Source: Pyrus communis
Taxonomy: Eukaryota; Streptophyta; Magnoliopsida; Rosales; Rosaceae
Direction of reading: 5' to 3'
Length of the DNA: 64,000 bases
Assembly: GCF_963583255.1 (NCBI RefSeq)
Contig: NC_084809.1
Span: forward strand, 5,875,501-5,939,500
Made by a program: the position numbers and the translations under genes. Each line of letters begins with the position of its first letter. Position 1 is the first letter of the stretch. Below, in pieces: positions 21,301-32,449 of this stretch. The notes below the pieces were generated by a model. It had not been told where the DNA came from, ran no database searches, and worked only from the letters and a program-made list of their open reading frames with translations.

Positions 21301-24300
21301 GAAGTTCCTGATGTTTCTTCACCAACTTATGAAATCTGGCTTTGCAAGGATCAGCTAGTTATGTCATGGCTCCTAAATTCCATGGAACGTAAACTAGCTG
21401 AAATATTCAGTTATTCTGAATCATCATTTAAACTATGGAAGACAGTCAAGGAGATGTATGGCAGCCAGAACAATGCTGCACGTGTGTTTCAATTGAAGAA
21501 GAACATTTCCAACATACAACAAGAAGGAAAGCCCTTTGTTCAACTTCTAGGCAGCATAAAGAGCATGTGGAATGAGCTGGAAATGTATCGGCCTCACACA
21601 ACTGAGGTGTCTTTATTACTGAAAAGGGCAGAAGAAGACAAGATATTCCAACTCTTGTCAAGTCTCGATTTAGGATACGAAGACCTACGAAGCCACATAC
21701 TCATGAACCTCGAACTACCTTCCTTCACCAGCGTATGTGCAACAATCCAACGTGAAGAAGTACGAAGGAAAGTCATGAACACTGGCACAAAGACCAGTGT
21801 AACTGAAGCAAGGGCTTATCTAGCCAACGAAAGAAAATACAAAGTGAAGAATCCACACTTAAAGTGCCAACACTGCAAGTATACTGGTCACGTTAAGGAG
21901 ACATGCTGGATTTTACATCCAGAATTAAAGCCAGAGTTCATGAAGGATAACAAGGACTCACAAAGACTGAACCGTGCACCACATAGAGCCAACAATGCAA
22001 CTACCTCAACCTCTCATAACCTCTCATAGGTCTGATGCACTCAAGAGCTTCACTGCAAATCCAGCTGCACTCATAAATGAGTTTGCAGTGTATCTTCAAA
22101 GCAAGAAAGAAAGGATTAAGAGTGACCAAACGGTCGGCTTTGAAGATGGAAATTCAATAGCTTTGCTAGGCAAGTTTGCTGGATTTCTGACAGAAACACA
22201 ACACATGGCCCAAGATGACATGCAAGGTATCATGAATGCTTTTAAAACTGCTCTTAATGTAAATATGATGCATGATTTGTGGATTGTTGATTCGGGTGCC
22301 ACAGATCATATGACCAACCATGTTTCTAAGTTTCACAAGTTTGAAAAATTTTCAAAACCGTCTCAAGTCTCAACTGCCAATGGTGAGAGTTCTAAAGTTT
22401 TAGGGAAAGGAAATATCAACTTAATATCGGACAAAATTGAGTCAGTAGCCTTATTTGTTCCTTCTTTTCCATTTCAACTTCTATCTGTGGGAAAAATCAC
22501 CAATACCTTAAATTGTTTGGCCATTTTCTCTCCTCACAATGTCATTTTTCAGGATTGCCTCACCAAGAAGACGATTGGTGAAGGGTTTTACCTAGATGGC
22601 CTCTATTACATATCAAAAAACAGTCCCAGAGGATTTCAAGCCAAGTCCAGTCCATCCCAAGATAGTCAATTGTGGCATCAACGTTTAGCTCATCCTTCCT
22701 AACCTGTTTTGTCTTCCTTGTTTCCAAACTTAGGGAATGATTTAATTTCGTGTGAAACATGTCATTTGTCTAAAGCCACCGGATTGTCTTTTACCTCATC
22801 CTTATCTAGGACTAGTAAAGTTTTCGAACTAGTTCACTCAGATGTATGGGGACCAACGTTTGAATCTTTTGATGGTTATAAGTATTATGTAACTTTTGTC
22901 GATGATTTCTCTAGAGCCACATGGTTGTACCTTTTAAAGTCTAAGAGTGAAGTGATTGAAGTTTTTAAGGATTTTCACAATCTTGTTAAGAACCATTTTT
23001 CCTCTCAAATTCAAACCTTAAGATCTGACAATGGCACCGAATATATGTCCCATATCATGTCATTATATTTGAGCAAGCATGGTATCATGCATCAAACAAG
23101 TTGTGTCGGTACACCTCAACAAAATGGTGTAGCTGAAAGGAAAAATCGTGACATTCTGGAAAAAACGAGAGCATTAATGTTACAAATGAACGTACCAAAG
23201 AGATTTTGGTCACAATGAGTCATGGCGGCTGTGTACATCATCAATAGACTTCCTAGCCGAGTCTTGGGGTTTAAATCTCCACTTGAAGTCATGAAAGGAA
23301 GAAAAATCGACCTTTCACATCTTAGAGTCTTTGGCTGTGTCTGTTTTGTTCATATACAGTCACACCATCGAGATAAGTTGGACCCTAGAGCTCTCAAATG
23401 TATTTTTCTTGGTTATTCATCAACACAAAAAGGATATAAGTGTTATGATCCTCAACTAAGAAAAATAATTGTATCTAAAGATGTACGATTCCATGAAGCT
23501 AACCCTTTTTTCAGCAAATCACATGAAGCCACAAGTCAGGGGGAGTGCATCTTAGACCTAATTCCTCTACCAAGAATCTGTACTTCTACACCTCCCATTG
23601 AAGTCAATAATGAAGTTACTCATCCTGATAATTCTGTGCATGATGATGACTCGGTGCATGATGATGACAACGGCAACATAGAAAATCCTCAAGGTGTGGA
23701 TGACAATTTGAACGAGGATGAGACAAACCTCCTAGTACCTCGACGCAATCCTCGACGTGATAGACAACCTTCCACAAGGTTTCAAGATTTTGTCACATAT
23801 AAACCGAGGCATCCAATTTCAAATTGCGTGTCGTATCAAAAGGTAACTCCATCTCATGCTGCCTTTCTTAACAACATTTCAAGTCACAGTGAGCCTCAAA
23901 ACTTTTATGAGGCTAATAATCAAGTTGTGTGGAAAGAAGCAATGAGAGATGAACTCAAAGCACTAGACCAACACAAAACCTGGAGCATCACCAAACTTCC
24001 ACAAGGAAAAAAGGCAGTGGGCTGTAAGTGGATCTATAAGATCAAGTTTAATTCTGATAGTTCGATTGAGAGGCATAAAGCCAGGCTGGTGGCTCGAGGA
24101 TTCACTCAAACATTTGAGGTGGATTACAAGGAAACATTTGCTCCTTTTGCAAAAATGAACTCAGTAAGGGTTCTATTGTCTGTTGCCGTCAATAAAGGTT
24201 GGTCTATGTATCAAATGGACGTGAAGAACGCCTTTCTACATGGTGATCTTGAAGAAGAAGTCTATATGAGATTGCCACCAGGACACCCTCAAAGCCAAGA

Positions 24301-26598
24301 ACCTAATTTGGTGTGTAAGTTACATAAGTCAATTTATGGACTGAAGCAATCACCACGTGCTTGGTATGCAAAACTAAGTACCGTTCTTCATAGCATTGGT
24401 TTCAAAAGGAGTAATGCAGATTCATCATTATTTGTTCGCACAAGAGCTACAAGCAAATTAGTTGTGTTGATATATGTGGATGACTTAATAATTACAGGTG
24501 ATAATGCTGCTGAAATCACCACACTCAAACAGTCACTTCAACAACAATTTGCGGTTAAAGATCTTGGGGTGTTGAAGTATTTTCTTGGAATCGAAATGGC
24601 ATCTTCTTACAAGGGACTATTTCTTAATCAACGAAAGTACGTCATGGACCTACTTAAAGATGCCAATATGAGTGATGCCAAGCCTGCACTTACCCCTTTT
24701 GATAGCAAGCTCAAGCTTGACTTGGGAGGCACGCCACTCTCGGATATCAGCTTATATCAGAGGCTTGTCGGCAAGCTGATCTACCTAACGATCACCAGAC
24801 CAGACATCTCACATTCAGTAAGTATTGCCAGTCAGTTCATGCACTCTCCCACCATCGAGCATCTGAACCTTGTCAAAAGAATCTTACGTTACTTAAAAGG
24901 GTCTGTTGGTCGTGGCATCCTCATGGCAAAAAATGACAACACTCAAATCATGGGGTACTGTGATGCTGATTGGGCAGGAAACGCAATCGATCGCAAGTCC
25001 ACCACTGGTTATTGTACCTTTGTTGGTGGAAACCTGGTCACGTGGAAGAGCAAGAAACAAACTGTCATCGCAAGATCAAGTGCCGAAGCTGAATATCGTG
25101 CAATGGCCTCAACTGCGTGTGAGCTGATATGGCTAAAAGGACTTTTATGTGACTTAGGTGTGTTCACAGCTCAACCAATGACCTTATTTTGTGACAACCA
25201 GGCTGCCATGCACATAGCATCAAACCCCGTCTTTCACGAGAGGACGAAGCATATTGAAGTCGACTATCACTATGTCCGTGAACAAGTACAGTCACAGGTG
25301 ATTCAGACACATTATGTAAAAAGCTTCGATCAGCTGGCTGATATATTCACCAAACCTCTGGCTTCTCATCAGTTTCAAAGACTCCTCTCCAAGCTTGGAT
25401 CCATCAACCTACTAGATCCAGCTTGAGGGGGAGTATTGGAAAAAGGACAGCACGGCAAGCTGTATGTACAGACAGCACAACAAGCATACAGCACGGCAAG
25501 CTGTATGTACAGACAGCATAGCAAGCATACAGCACGGCAATCTGTATGTACAGACAGCACAGCAAGCATACAACACGGCAAGCATGGGTAAAGGAAAGAC
25601 AGCAAGGGTGTGCACTCTGGAAAGGAATGTGCATGTGATTGCTGACTCATGGACAGCAGGGAAAGGAATGTGCATGTGATTGCTGACTCATGGACAGCAG
25701 GGAAAGGAATGTGCATGTGCATGTGTGTTGTTGCATCCGATTACAAGTGTGTAGGGTGTAAAGCTTTCAGCTTCTTTTGTATTGTGTATAAGTATGCCTT
25801 CCCATAAGGCTTTCCAACAGAGAAAAAGAAATAAAAAAAAAAGGTATTACAATTCAAATCAGAAATATCAATAATTGTTCATTTTTTTCATTAAAAATAT
25901 TTTTGTTAGGGTTCACTCTTTGGAATTTCTGTTTGTCCCCATATTATTAGGAATTTATACATTCGATCATAATTATACAACAAATTCTTAGTAGAACATG
26001 GATTCTTTTTATTTTTTAGAATGCTGATTAATTAAATAATAATCTCATGAAATATCTTATAAGATATTTGATATGATGATGCATTCAAATACAATGATGT
26101 AAACCTCTGAAATTTAACACACAGAGATTTCTATCTCTCTGATAGATTAATTTGCTATTTCCAATATTGTTGATAATTTGTGGTTCTTAGGTGAGGCTAA
26201 TCAAGGAGGAATTTGGATATGATGATGCTTTTAACTACCACACAGAGACAGATTTTGATGCTGCTTTAAGCAAGTAATCAATACTAATATTTAGATAAAT
26301 TAGCATTTATGTGATGATTTTGATGAAGCGTCGTACATGAAGACTCATGTGAAAGGTTTCCTTATAATTTGCAGGTATTTCCCTAACGGAATTGATGTCT
26401 ACCTTGACAATGTTGGCGGTGAAATGCTTGAGGCTGCTCTTAACCATGTCAATAAGCATGCAAAGATCCCTCTTTGTGGCATGATTTCTGGCTACAATAA
26501 GGTAATTTAATATCATTACAATTACTACTCTTTGTCTTCTTCATACGTATAACTGTCATATACATAAAAAGACATGTTATTGGAAATTTATATATCTA

Positions 26599-26629
<31 letters not shown>

Positions 26630-27559
26630 GGAAATTTTCAGGTCGACGGGCCGAGGGCCCACTCCAACAACACCGATACTGTCCCCACTTAACCACCTGC
26701 ACAATCCTCAGGAGTGGGGTTTTATCACAAAATGCCTCGGTGTTAATTAGAGAGGGGTATTTCTATTTAAAGCACTCTTCTCTTCTCCCTCTGTCCGATG
26801 TGGGACTGGGGGTTCCAACACTCCCCCGCACGTGAGACCCCACTTATGGGTCACACGTGAATTTCCACACATCGGCAACCACGTGGAGCCATGTCGGGAC
26901 TCACCCAATCACGCGGGGCCAATGGGGACCCACCCAAACACGTGGCATCTTTGGCCTACGTGGACAATCACGCGGGTCCAATGGGGACCCACCCAATCAC
27001 GTGGCAGTACGGGCCCGTCCCCTGGCTCTGATACCATGTGGAAATTTTCAGGTCGACGGGCCAAGGGCCCACTCCAACAACACCGATACTGTCCCCACTT
27101 AACCACCTGCACAATCCTCAGGTGTGGGGTTTTATCACAAAAGGCCTCGGTGTTAATTAGAGAGGGGTATTTCTATTTAAAGCACTATTTTCTTCTCCCT
27201 CTGTCCGATGTAGGATTGGGGGTTCCAACAATATATATATATATATAATATGCACATGTTCGTCCGTTTCTCACCTGCAAAGCTCATCTATTTAATTTGT
27301 GCAGGTTTGGACTGAGAGAGAGGGGGTGAGGAATCTGCTGAATTTAATCGGAAAGGAGGTGAATATGCAAGGGTTCTTGGTGGGTTCATACCTGCATCGT
27401 TATGGAGATTTTGCAACCGAGATGGAGAGCCACCTAAAGCAAGGCAAGATTGGTTATTCTAAGCTCAAAATCTTCCATGGAATTGAAACATTATTGGAGA
27501 GCTTAGGATCCCTTTTCACCAGCTCTAATGTTGGGAAAGTAGTAATCCAATCCAAGTGA
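18314..27559 (+). CDS. NADPH-dependent 2-alkenal / double-bond reductase, copy 2 (six exons)
   Basis: Exons by eye: 18314-18544, 18661-18844, 19085-19251, 26191-26273, 26375-26501 and 27305-27559. Each exon has exactly the length of its counterpart in copy 1 (231, 184, 167, 83, 127 and 255 nt), giving 348 residues from [20 protein letters not shown]. The NADPH loop [27 protein letters not shown] and GMISGYN are kept. Differences from copy 1 are scattered substitutions such as VEPYLRGR to IEPYLRSS. Role as for copy 1: NADPH-dependent reduction of alpha,beta-unsaturated carbonyls in the cytosol. Intron 3 (6.9 kb) houses a SINE that replaces nothing coding and a full copia element, intron 5 a TRIM. 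Intron 2 starts GTTACA instead of GTAACA. Reading frame is open, so it may be functional if splicing tolerates these insertions. Confidence 0.88.
20003..20168 (+). mobile_element. tRNA-derived SINE, copy B (12-bp TSD)
   Basis: Starts CCACTTAGTATTATAGTC, with A-box-like TAGTCTAGTGGTA and B-box-like GGTTCGATTATCG, and ends in an A-rich tail with CAAAA interruptions. TTGATCTGCTTG is duplicated at 19991-20002 and 20169-20180. It sits in intron 3 of copy 2 and is missing from copy 1, so it inserted after the gene duplication. Confidence 0.88.
20680..21038 (+). repeat. 5' LTR of intron-3 copia (359 bp)
   Basis: Begins TATTAG (TATTGG in the other LTR) and ends ATATCAATA. Contains two units of a ~43-bp repeat (GGCAAGCTGTATGTACAGAC) and one ~38-bp GATTGCTGACTCATGGACAG unit. 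ORFs drawn over it are shadows. Confidence 0.93.
21039..21053 (+). other. Primer-binding site (initiator tRNA-Met)
   Basis: TGGTATCAGAGCAGG directly follows the LTR and matches the 3' end complement of plant initiator tRNA-Met. Confidence 0.9.
21106..22029 (+). CDS. Copia Gag (capsid/nucleocapsid part), 307 codons
   Basis: Opens with MAEENSYSFGDSQIPSSS after the primer-binding site. The N-terminal third has the copia Gag signature around NYLPWSRAVSLALGG; a zinc knuckle C-x2-C-x4-H-x4-C (C254, C257, H262, C267) marks the nucleic-acid-binding end. Gag assembles the cytoplasmic particle that packages element RNA. The frame stops at 22029 because the 10-bp AACCTCTCAT is tandemly duplicated at 22008-22027, shifting out of the downstream protease frame; ordinary copia elements have one continuous frame. 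Confidence 0.88.
   Translation: MAEENSYSFGDSQIPSSSTVSEVDVNPNQRLSSVLLNEFNYLPWSRAVSLALGGRSKLGFINGSIEVPDVSSPTYEIWLCKDQLVMSWLLNSMERKLAEIFSYSESSFKLWKTVKEMYGSQNNAARVFQLKKNISNIQQEGKPFVQLLGSIKSMWNELEMYRPHTTEVSLLLKRAEEDKIFQLLSSLDLGYEDLRSHILMNLELPSFTSVCATIQREEVRRKVMNTGTKTSVTEARAYLANERKYKVKNPHLKCQHCKYTGHVKETCWILHPELKPEFMKDNKDSQRLNRAPHRANNATTSTSHNLS
21974..25426 (+). pseudogene. Copia Pol: protease, integrase, RT, RNase H (two stops)
   Basis: One frame throughout, interrupted by TAA at 22700 and TGA at 23216. The protease core DSGAT lies at about 22289. The integrase zinc region (LWHQRLAHP then CETC) and the catalytic core with HSDVWG, SDNGTEY and GVAERKNR follow. From 23222 a 734-codon frame holds the RT catalytic YVDDLIITG and the RNase H words DADWAG, SSAEAEYRA and CDNQAAMHI. 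These proteins copy and insert element DNA. With three lesions this copy should be non-autonomous, although each domain is well preserved. Confidence 0.9.
25425..25433 (+). other. Polypurine tract of intron-3 copia
   Basis: GAGGGGGAG abuts the 3' LTR, the expected plus-strand priming site. Confidence 0.85.
25434..25873 (+). repeat. 3' LTR of intron-3 copia (440 bp)
   Basis: Same ends as the 5' LTR but 81 bp longer: three rather than two ~43-bp units, and two rather than one of the ~38-bp GATTGCTGACTCATGGACAG unit. Confidence 0.93.
26629..27230 (-). mobile_element. TRIM (miniature LTR retrotransposon) in intron 5 of copy 2
   Basis: Two 192-bp LTRs (26629-26820, 27039-27230) flank a 218-bp core without coding capacity. 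Read on the minus strand the LTR runs TGTTGGAACC...TTTTCCA. Next to one LTR the minus strand reads TGGTATCAGAGCCAGG (27021-27036), a perfect-looking initiator tRNA-Met primer site, and GTGCGGGGGAG abuts the other as polypurine tract. Target duplication ATATA at 26624-26628 and 27231-27235 in a (TA)n tract. I count about seven differences between LTRs. No 5S-like segment, so not Cassandra. Confidence 0.93.
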
Positions 27560-27697
27560 TTTTATTGAGTTGAAGTAAATCTATGTTAAGGGCATTATTA
27601 ATGCTTCATGAAAAGATTTTTTGTTTGGGAAATTGAAGTCTCCAGAATTAATTGTGAACTTTTTAAGAATTTAAAGGCGTTTGTACTAATTAGTTTC

Positions 27698-27703
27698 AAT
27701 AAA
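27698..27703 (+). promoter_or_regulatory. Likely polyadenylation signal, reductase copy 2
   Basis: AATAAA about 140 bp after the stop, in the same context as 16267-16272. Confidence 0.6.
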
Positions 27704-27745
27704 ATTATTTGCACACACGAAATTAACATACTTGTTGACACATTT

Positions 27746-30700
27746 GAATTGTATCCTGAAGATATCTCAGTATTCTCTTGACAGATGCAAAGTGTGATTC
27801 TGTTGGTGTAGACATAAACTAACATACTGAGTTAACTGCATACACAATATCTGACCTTGTGAAGGTCAAATACTGCAATGAACTAACTAGACTCCTATAC
27901 AGTGTTGGATCTGTCAAAACAATGTCTTCTGCATCAAGTAATTGCTGATATGGTTTACATGGAATTGTTGCAGGTTTGCAGGAATCCATACCTACTTTTT
28001 GAATCAAATCTTTAATGTATTTAGACTGATTCACAAGTATATTTCCATTAGATTTGTAGTGAACTTGCAATTCTGAGAAATAGATGAGTTTCCCCATATC
28101 TTTGAGCTCAAACACATAAGACAATTCTTGAATAACTTGTTGAACTTTTGAAGAGTTTGATCCTGTAAGTATTATGTTATCTCAATAAAGCAATAGGATT
28201 ATCATATATGTACCATCTGTTTTGACAAATAAACTTGTATCGGAAAGTGAAACAACAAACTGTAAAGCTAACAAATAACTAGTGAACTTGGAATTCCATG
28301 CCCGTGGGGCTTACTTCAGACCATACAAGGATTTGCTTAACTTGCACTCATATGTAGGATGTGATGCATCAACAAAACCCTGAGGTTGTTTCATAAACAC
28401 CTCTTCTTGCAAATCACCATGCATAAATTCATTCTTGATGTCAAGTTATCTAAGATCCCAATAATTTATTACAGATAAGGCTAGAATCATTCTAACAGTT
28501 GTATGCCTTACCACATAACTGAAAGTGTCTAATAATCAATACCATGCTCATATGAGAATCCCTGAGCCACTAGTCTTGCTTTATATCTTGAAATACTCCC
28601 ATCCAGATTCTTTTTAACCTTGTACACCCATTTACTCCCAACAATTGCCCTATTTTATGGAAATGATACCAAAGTCCAAGTTCAATGTGCTCTAAGTGAG
28701 TCATATTCCTCTTGCATTGTTGTATGCCGTTGTGGCAATGTTGCAGCTTTTCTGAATGATGAAGGCTCTAAAGCATCAACAATCTCATATAAGAAGGAAA
28801 AACCCCTAACAAATGGCTCATCCTCAGTTAATTGTAGAGAATGCAATTCAAGACATGAGACAAGTAAAGCTGCATAATTCTTTCTAGGTAATGTGCCACT
28901 CTTCAATCTAGTGGTCATAGAATGTATGATTGATTGTCTACAGGTAAATCAGTTTGTATAGAGACAGGAAGTATTACCTCAAGTTGTGTGACTTTGGAGA
29001 TTATGCATTACCAGTTAAATCACACTATCATGAATCTGATAACCCTTCATTACCATTTGAATCAGAAGTATAATCATTTGTCACTGATGTATTGTTTGAA
29101 TCAACATTAGTCACTGTATAAATTTCCTGTGAATTATATATATTGCTTGCTGAATTTCCAAGTGTGTCAGGCAAGTGAATTATAACATGAAATTATGTTG
29201 CTGTCTTATGATCTTCTATACTTCTTAAAACTGACTTACACAATTGCTGAAAAGGATACATATCTTCATTATGTACCACATGCCTAGACACAATAAACTT
29301 TCTGGATTTAATATCATAACAGATGACCCCATTAAACCCCAAAGCAAAACCCATAAACACACATTGAATGGCTCTAGGTTGCAGTTTATTAGCATTGAAG
29401 GGCTTGAGTAATGTATAAACAGCTGTTCCAAAGATCTTGAGATTATATATCTTAGGATTTTTTCCAAAAAGAACCTGATAAAGAGACTTCATATCTAAAA
29501 TTCTACAAGGCATTATGTTAATTAAGAAAGCTGCATGTGAACAAGAGTGATATCAAAAGGATGTAGGAATTTGTGCTTCTGTATCAAAGTCAAAGCTGTC
29601 TCAACTAAGTGTCTATGCTTCTTCTCAGCAATTCCATTTTGTTGAGGGGTATGAGGACAAGACACTTGATAAGTAATTCCTTTATCTGCCAAAAAGTTCT
29701 TGAATATATTACTCATGTATTCCCCTTCACCATCAGATTGGAGACATTTAATAATGGCATTGAACTGATTAAATACAATACTTTGAAACTTGATAAATAT
29801 GGAAAAGATGTCTAATTTATTCATCATATGGTAAATCCATACAAACCCAGAGAAATCATCTATAAAACTGATGTAATACCTATAACCTTCTACGGATTTC
29901 TGAGGTGAAGGACCCCAGACATCTGAATGTACCTTCTAAAACACAAATTTTGATCTCTCTTGTTTTACATGAAATGGAAGTTTACTCAGCTTGCCTTAAA
30001 TAGAAGCATAATATATAGAAAGAGATGAATCTATACTAACTGGTAATTGTGCACTCTGCATCATTGAACTCAATACTTCTTCTAAAGGGTGTCCCAATCT
30101 CTTATGCCATACTGAAGTCTTTACTTACTTCCCTATGAATGCAACACACTTTCCTAACTCTATAGCAAATGAATGAAAAAACACACTGACTGGCATCTTG
30201 AACATCTCACCATCATCACTCGTTCCTTGGTACAAAATCATTCTTGTTGCCTTGTCTTGTATAAAGAAGATCAAATCATCACACACAAACCAACAATCAT
30301 TATCTATGCATAACTTTTTAACTGACAACAGGTTCATAGTTATTTTGGAAACATGCAAAACATTATGCAGAATTAGTGCATTAGATGGTGTTTTTATAAT
30401 TGAAGATCTAATATGTTGAACTTGCAAACCTTCACCATTACCAACAATGATCTTAGCATCACCATTGTAAAGAACATCTTGATTGATGATATCAAGATTA
30501 GTTGTCATGTGGTGAGTGGCCCCTATGTTCACTACCCATGTATCAACTATAGAGAATTCATGCACGTTTGGATTGGAACGAATACGATTTGATCCTTGAG
30601 CAGTCATACTAGCAAATAATAGAGGTGGTAAGGGGTTGCCTTAATATGAGTAGTTGTTTCTATGATAACATTCAAATGTTATGTGGCCCATTTTTTCACA

Positions 30701-31862
30701 AATTTGACACACATTACCATTCCTAAATAATTGATTCTAATGCTGAGTACTTCTGTAATAGCAGTTAGGGGTAGTGTGCCATTTTCTAGAGCATATTTGA
30801 CATTCTGGTGAAACTGAAGACCTGTAGTTTGTATTGCCATGCCAACTAATTCCTTTTATTGAACCATTTCCAAAAAATGAACCATTTGAACCATTCCAAC
30901 CAAAACTGTTCTAAGAACCTTTACTATTTGAACCATTACCATTTTCATGATTAGAATTCCCTGTCTGATCTCCAAAGTTAGAATAGGACTTGAAATTTTT
31001 GTTGTTACTTCCAGAATACCTCATGTTGTTGTAATTGTTTCTCTGTTGTGGATGAAAACACTTCCCCCATTTCCAGCATAACCAGTTCCTCCATGAAAAT
31101 TTACTTCTCCTTGAGATCTTTAAGTATTAGAACTTTCTCCTTGTTCATACCTTGATAGCTTCCTTGATGTCTTTGTGAATTGGAAGGCTCACCTTGAACA
31201 CACATAGTTGACATTGTATTTGACAGACTTGTAATCTTGGAATCAATATTTGCTTTAGCACCAAGAAGTTGTGCTCGAAAATCTTTCAGAGAAATTGATG
31301 TATCTCTTGCCAACAATAATGTTTTAATGACTTCAAAATTTGTTGGTAAATCAGACAAAACAACAGTCTTAAAATCATTATCTATTATCTTTTTACCATC
31401 TGACACTAACTGATTTCTTATCTTTTTCAATATGAGTAAAAACTTATCCACAAAATCAGCCCCTTTCTGTGCAGTATGAAATTATGTCTTCAATTGATTC
31501 ACGCGCACCATCGAAACAAATGCAAACCTTTCTTGAAGACACTTCTATGTTTCTTGTGATGTCTTACAGACAATGACATGATCCATGGCCTCATCAGAAA
31601 GTGTTGCAATCAGTAAGCTTAATAGAGCTAAATCATTCTTGACCCATTCTTTGTAGGCTGTAGTAAGTTCCTTAGTGACACCACATTCAGGAGTGATGCA
31701 AAACTTTGGTGGACATTAAGATTCTCCATTAAAGAACTCAAACAAATCATAACCTCTGACAGTCGATTGGAATTGATAACTCCACTTGACAAAATTGTCA
31801 TCTTGAAGCTTCACAGTTATCATTCCTAGCAAACTTTCAATCTTGACATTATTAGACCCCAT
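27746..31862 (-). pseudogene. Decayed copia gag-pol of the truncated element
   Basis: The minus-strand gag starts near 31862 (MGSNNVKIESLLGM) and is broken by stops. Two zinc knuckles CQIC...H...C follow near 30660-30790. The protease piece (30125-30607) reads NIGAT where family members have D-S/T-G-A-T, so the catalytic Asp is lost. An integrase piece (29522-29827) has SDGEGEY and NGIAEKKHR; 29193-29513 is the integrase C-terminal region. RT remnants include KASYG-type blocks and LYRSLVSSLQYLTFTR at about 27850-28124. It is unable to encode active proteins. Confidence 0.85.
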
Positions 31863-32449
31863 ATCGAATCAAAGACTGCAACTAATCAATTTTCACAATA
31901 AACAATCTTCAAAAAAGCAAACTTTACAGTAAACAGGCTTCACAACAACAATCTTTAGAATAACCAATCTTCACAGTAAATAATCTTTAAGAAAACTGTT
32001 AATTCACTTCTCAATTGAAATTCAGAATTTTATTATTCAAGAAAATTCTCATTTCTTTTGGCATTGGCCTCTAAACAACTTACTTCTGATAATTCTTTCT
32101 TCATGAAAATCTTATTACTCTCGGCATTAGCCTTAATCAATACAAACTTCATCAAACTTCAACACAATTCTAAGAAAGACTGACATTGATCTCAAAATCT
32201 TTCAGCAACTGAGCAATAATGGCTTTGGCCTCAAACAATCACACAAAAAAATTTAGAAAACTTGTCACTGTGGCAATTTATCAAACACTTGCAATGCATA
32301 AAATTCCAAGAACATAACCTGAGAAAGTGACAATCTTGAATTGAAACCCAGATGAAGAAACCCGGATATGAGCTCCCAAAAGAAATCTCCAGTCTTTAAT
32401 GTTCAACGGAAGAAAATGGCACCAAGGATTGTTTGGGTGATTGATACCA

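Larger units (their letters stand above)
20680..25873 (+). mobile_element. Ty1/copia LTR retrotransposon in intron 3 of copy 2
   Basis: The element has two LTRs, a primer-binding site, gag, protease, integrase, reverse transcriptase, RNase H in copia order and a polypurine tract, in the same direction as the host gene. Target duplication ATTGT lies at 20675-20679 and 25874-25878; copy 1 has the single ATTGT at 14840-14844 as empty site. LTRs end TATTG...CAATA rather than TG...CA. The coding region is nearly intact: one frameshift and two stops. LTRs differ by few base changes but by two tandem-unit indels, so insertion looks recent. Confidence 0.95.

Noticed and set aside
26629..27230. Cassandra-type TRIM
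   Set aside because: The LTRs lack the 5S rRNA-like segment that defines Cassandra; left as an unassigned TRIM. ORFs at 26832-27248 are GC-rich shadows.
7184..27559. Reductase genes as pseudogenes because of multi-kb introns
   Set aside because: All exon lengths, phases and GT-AG borders are conserved and no stop or frameshift was found in either coding sequence.
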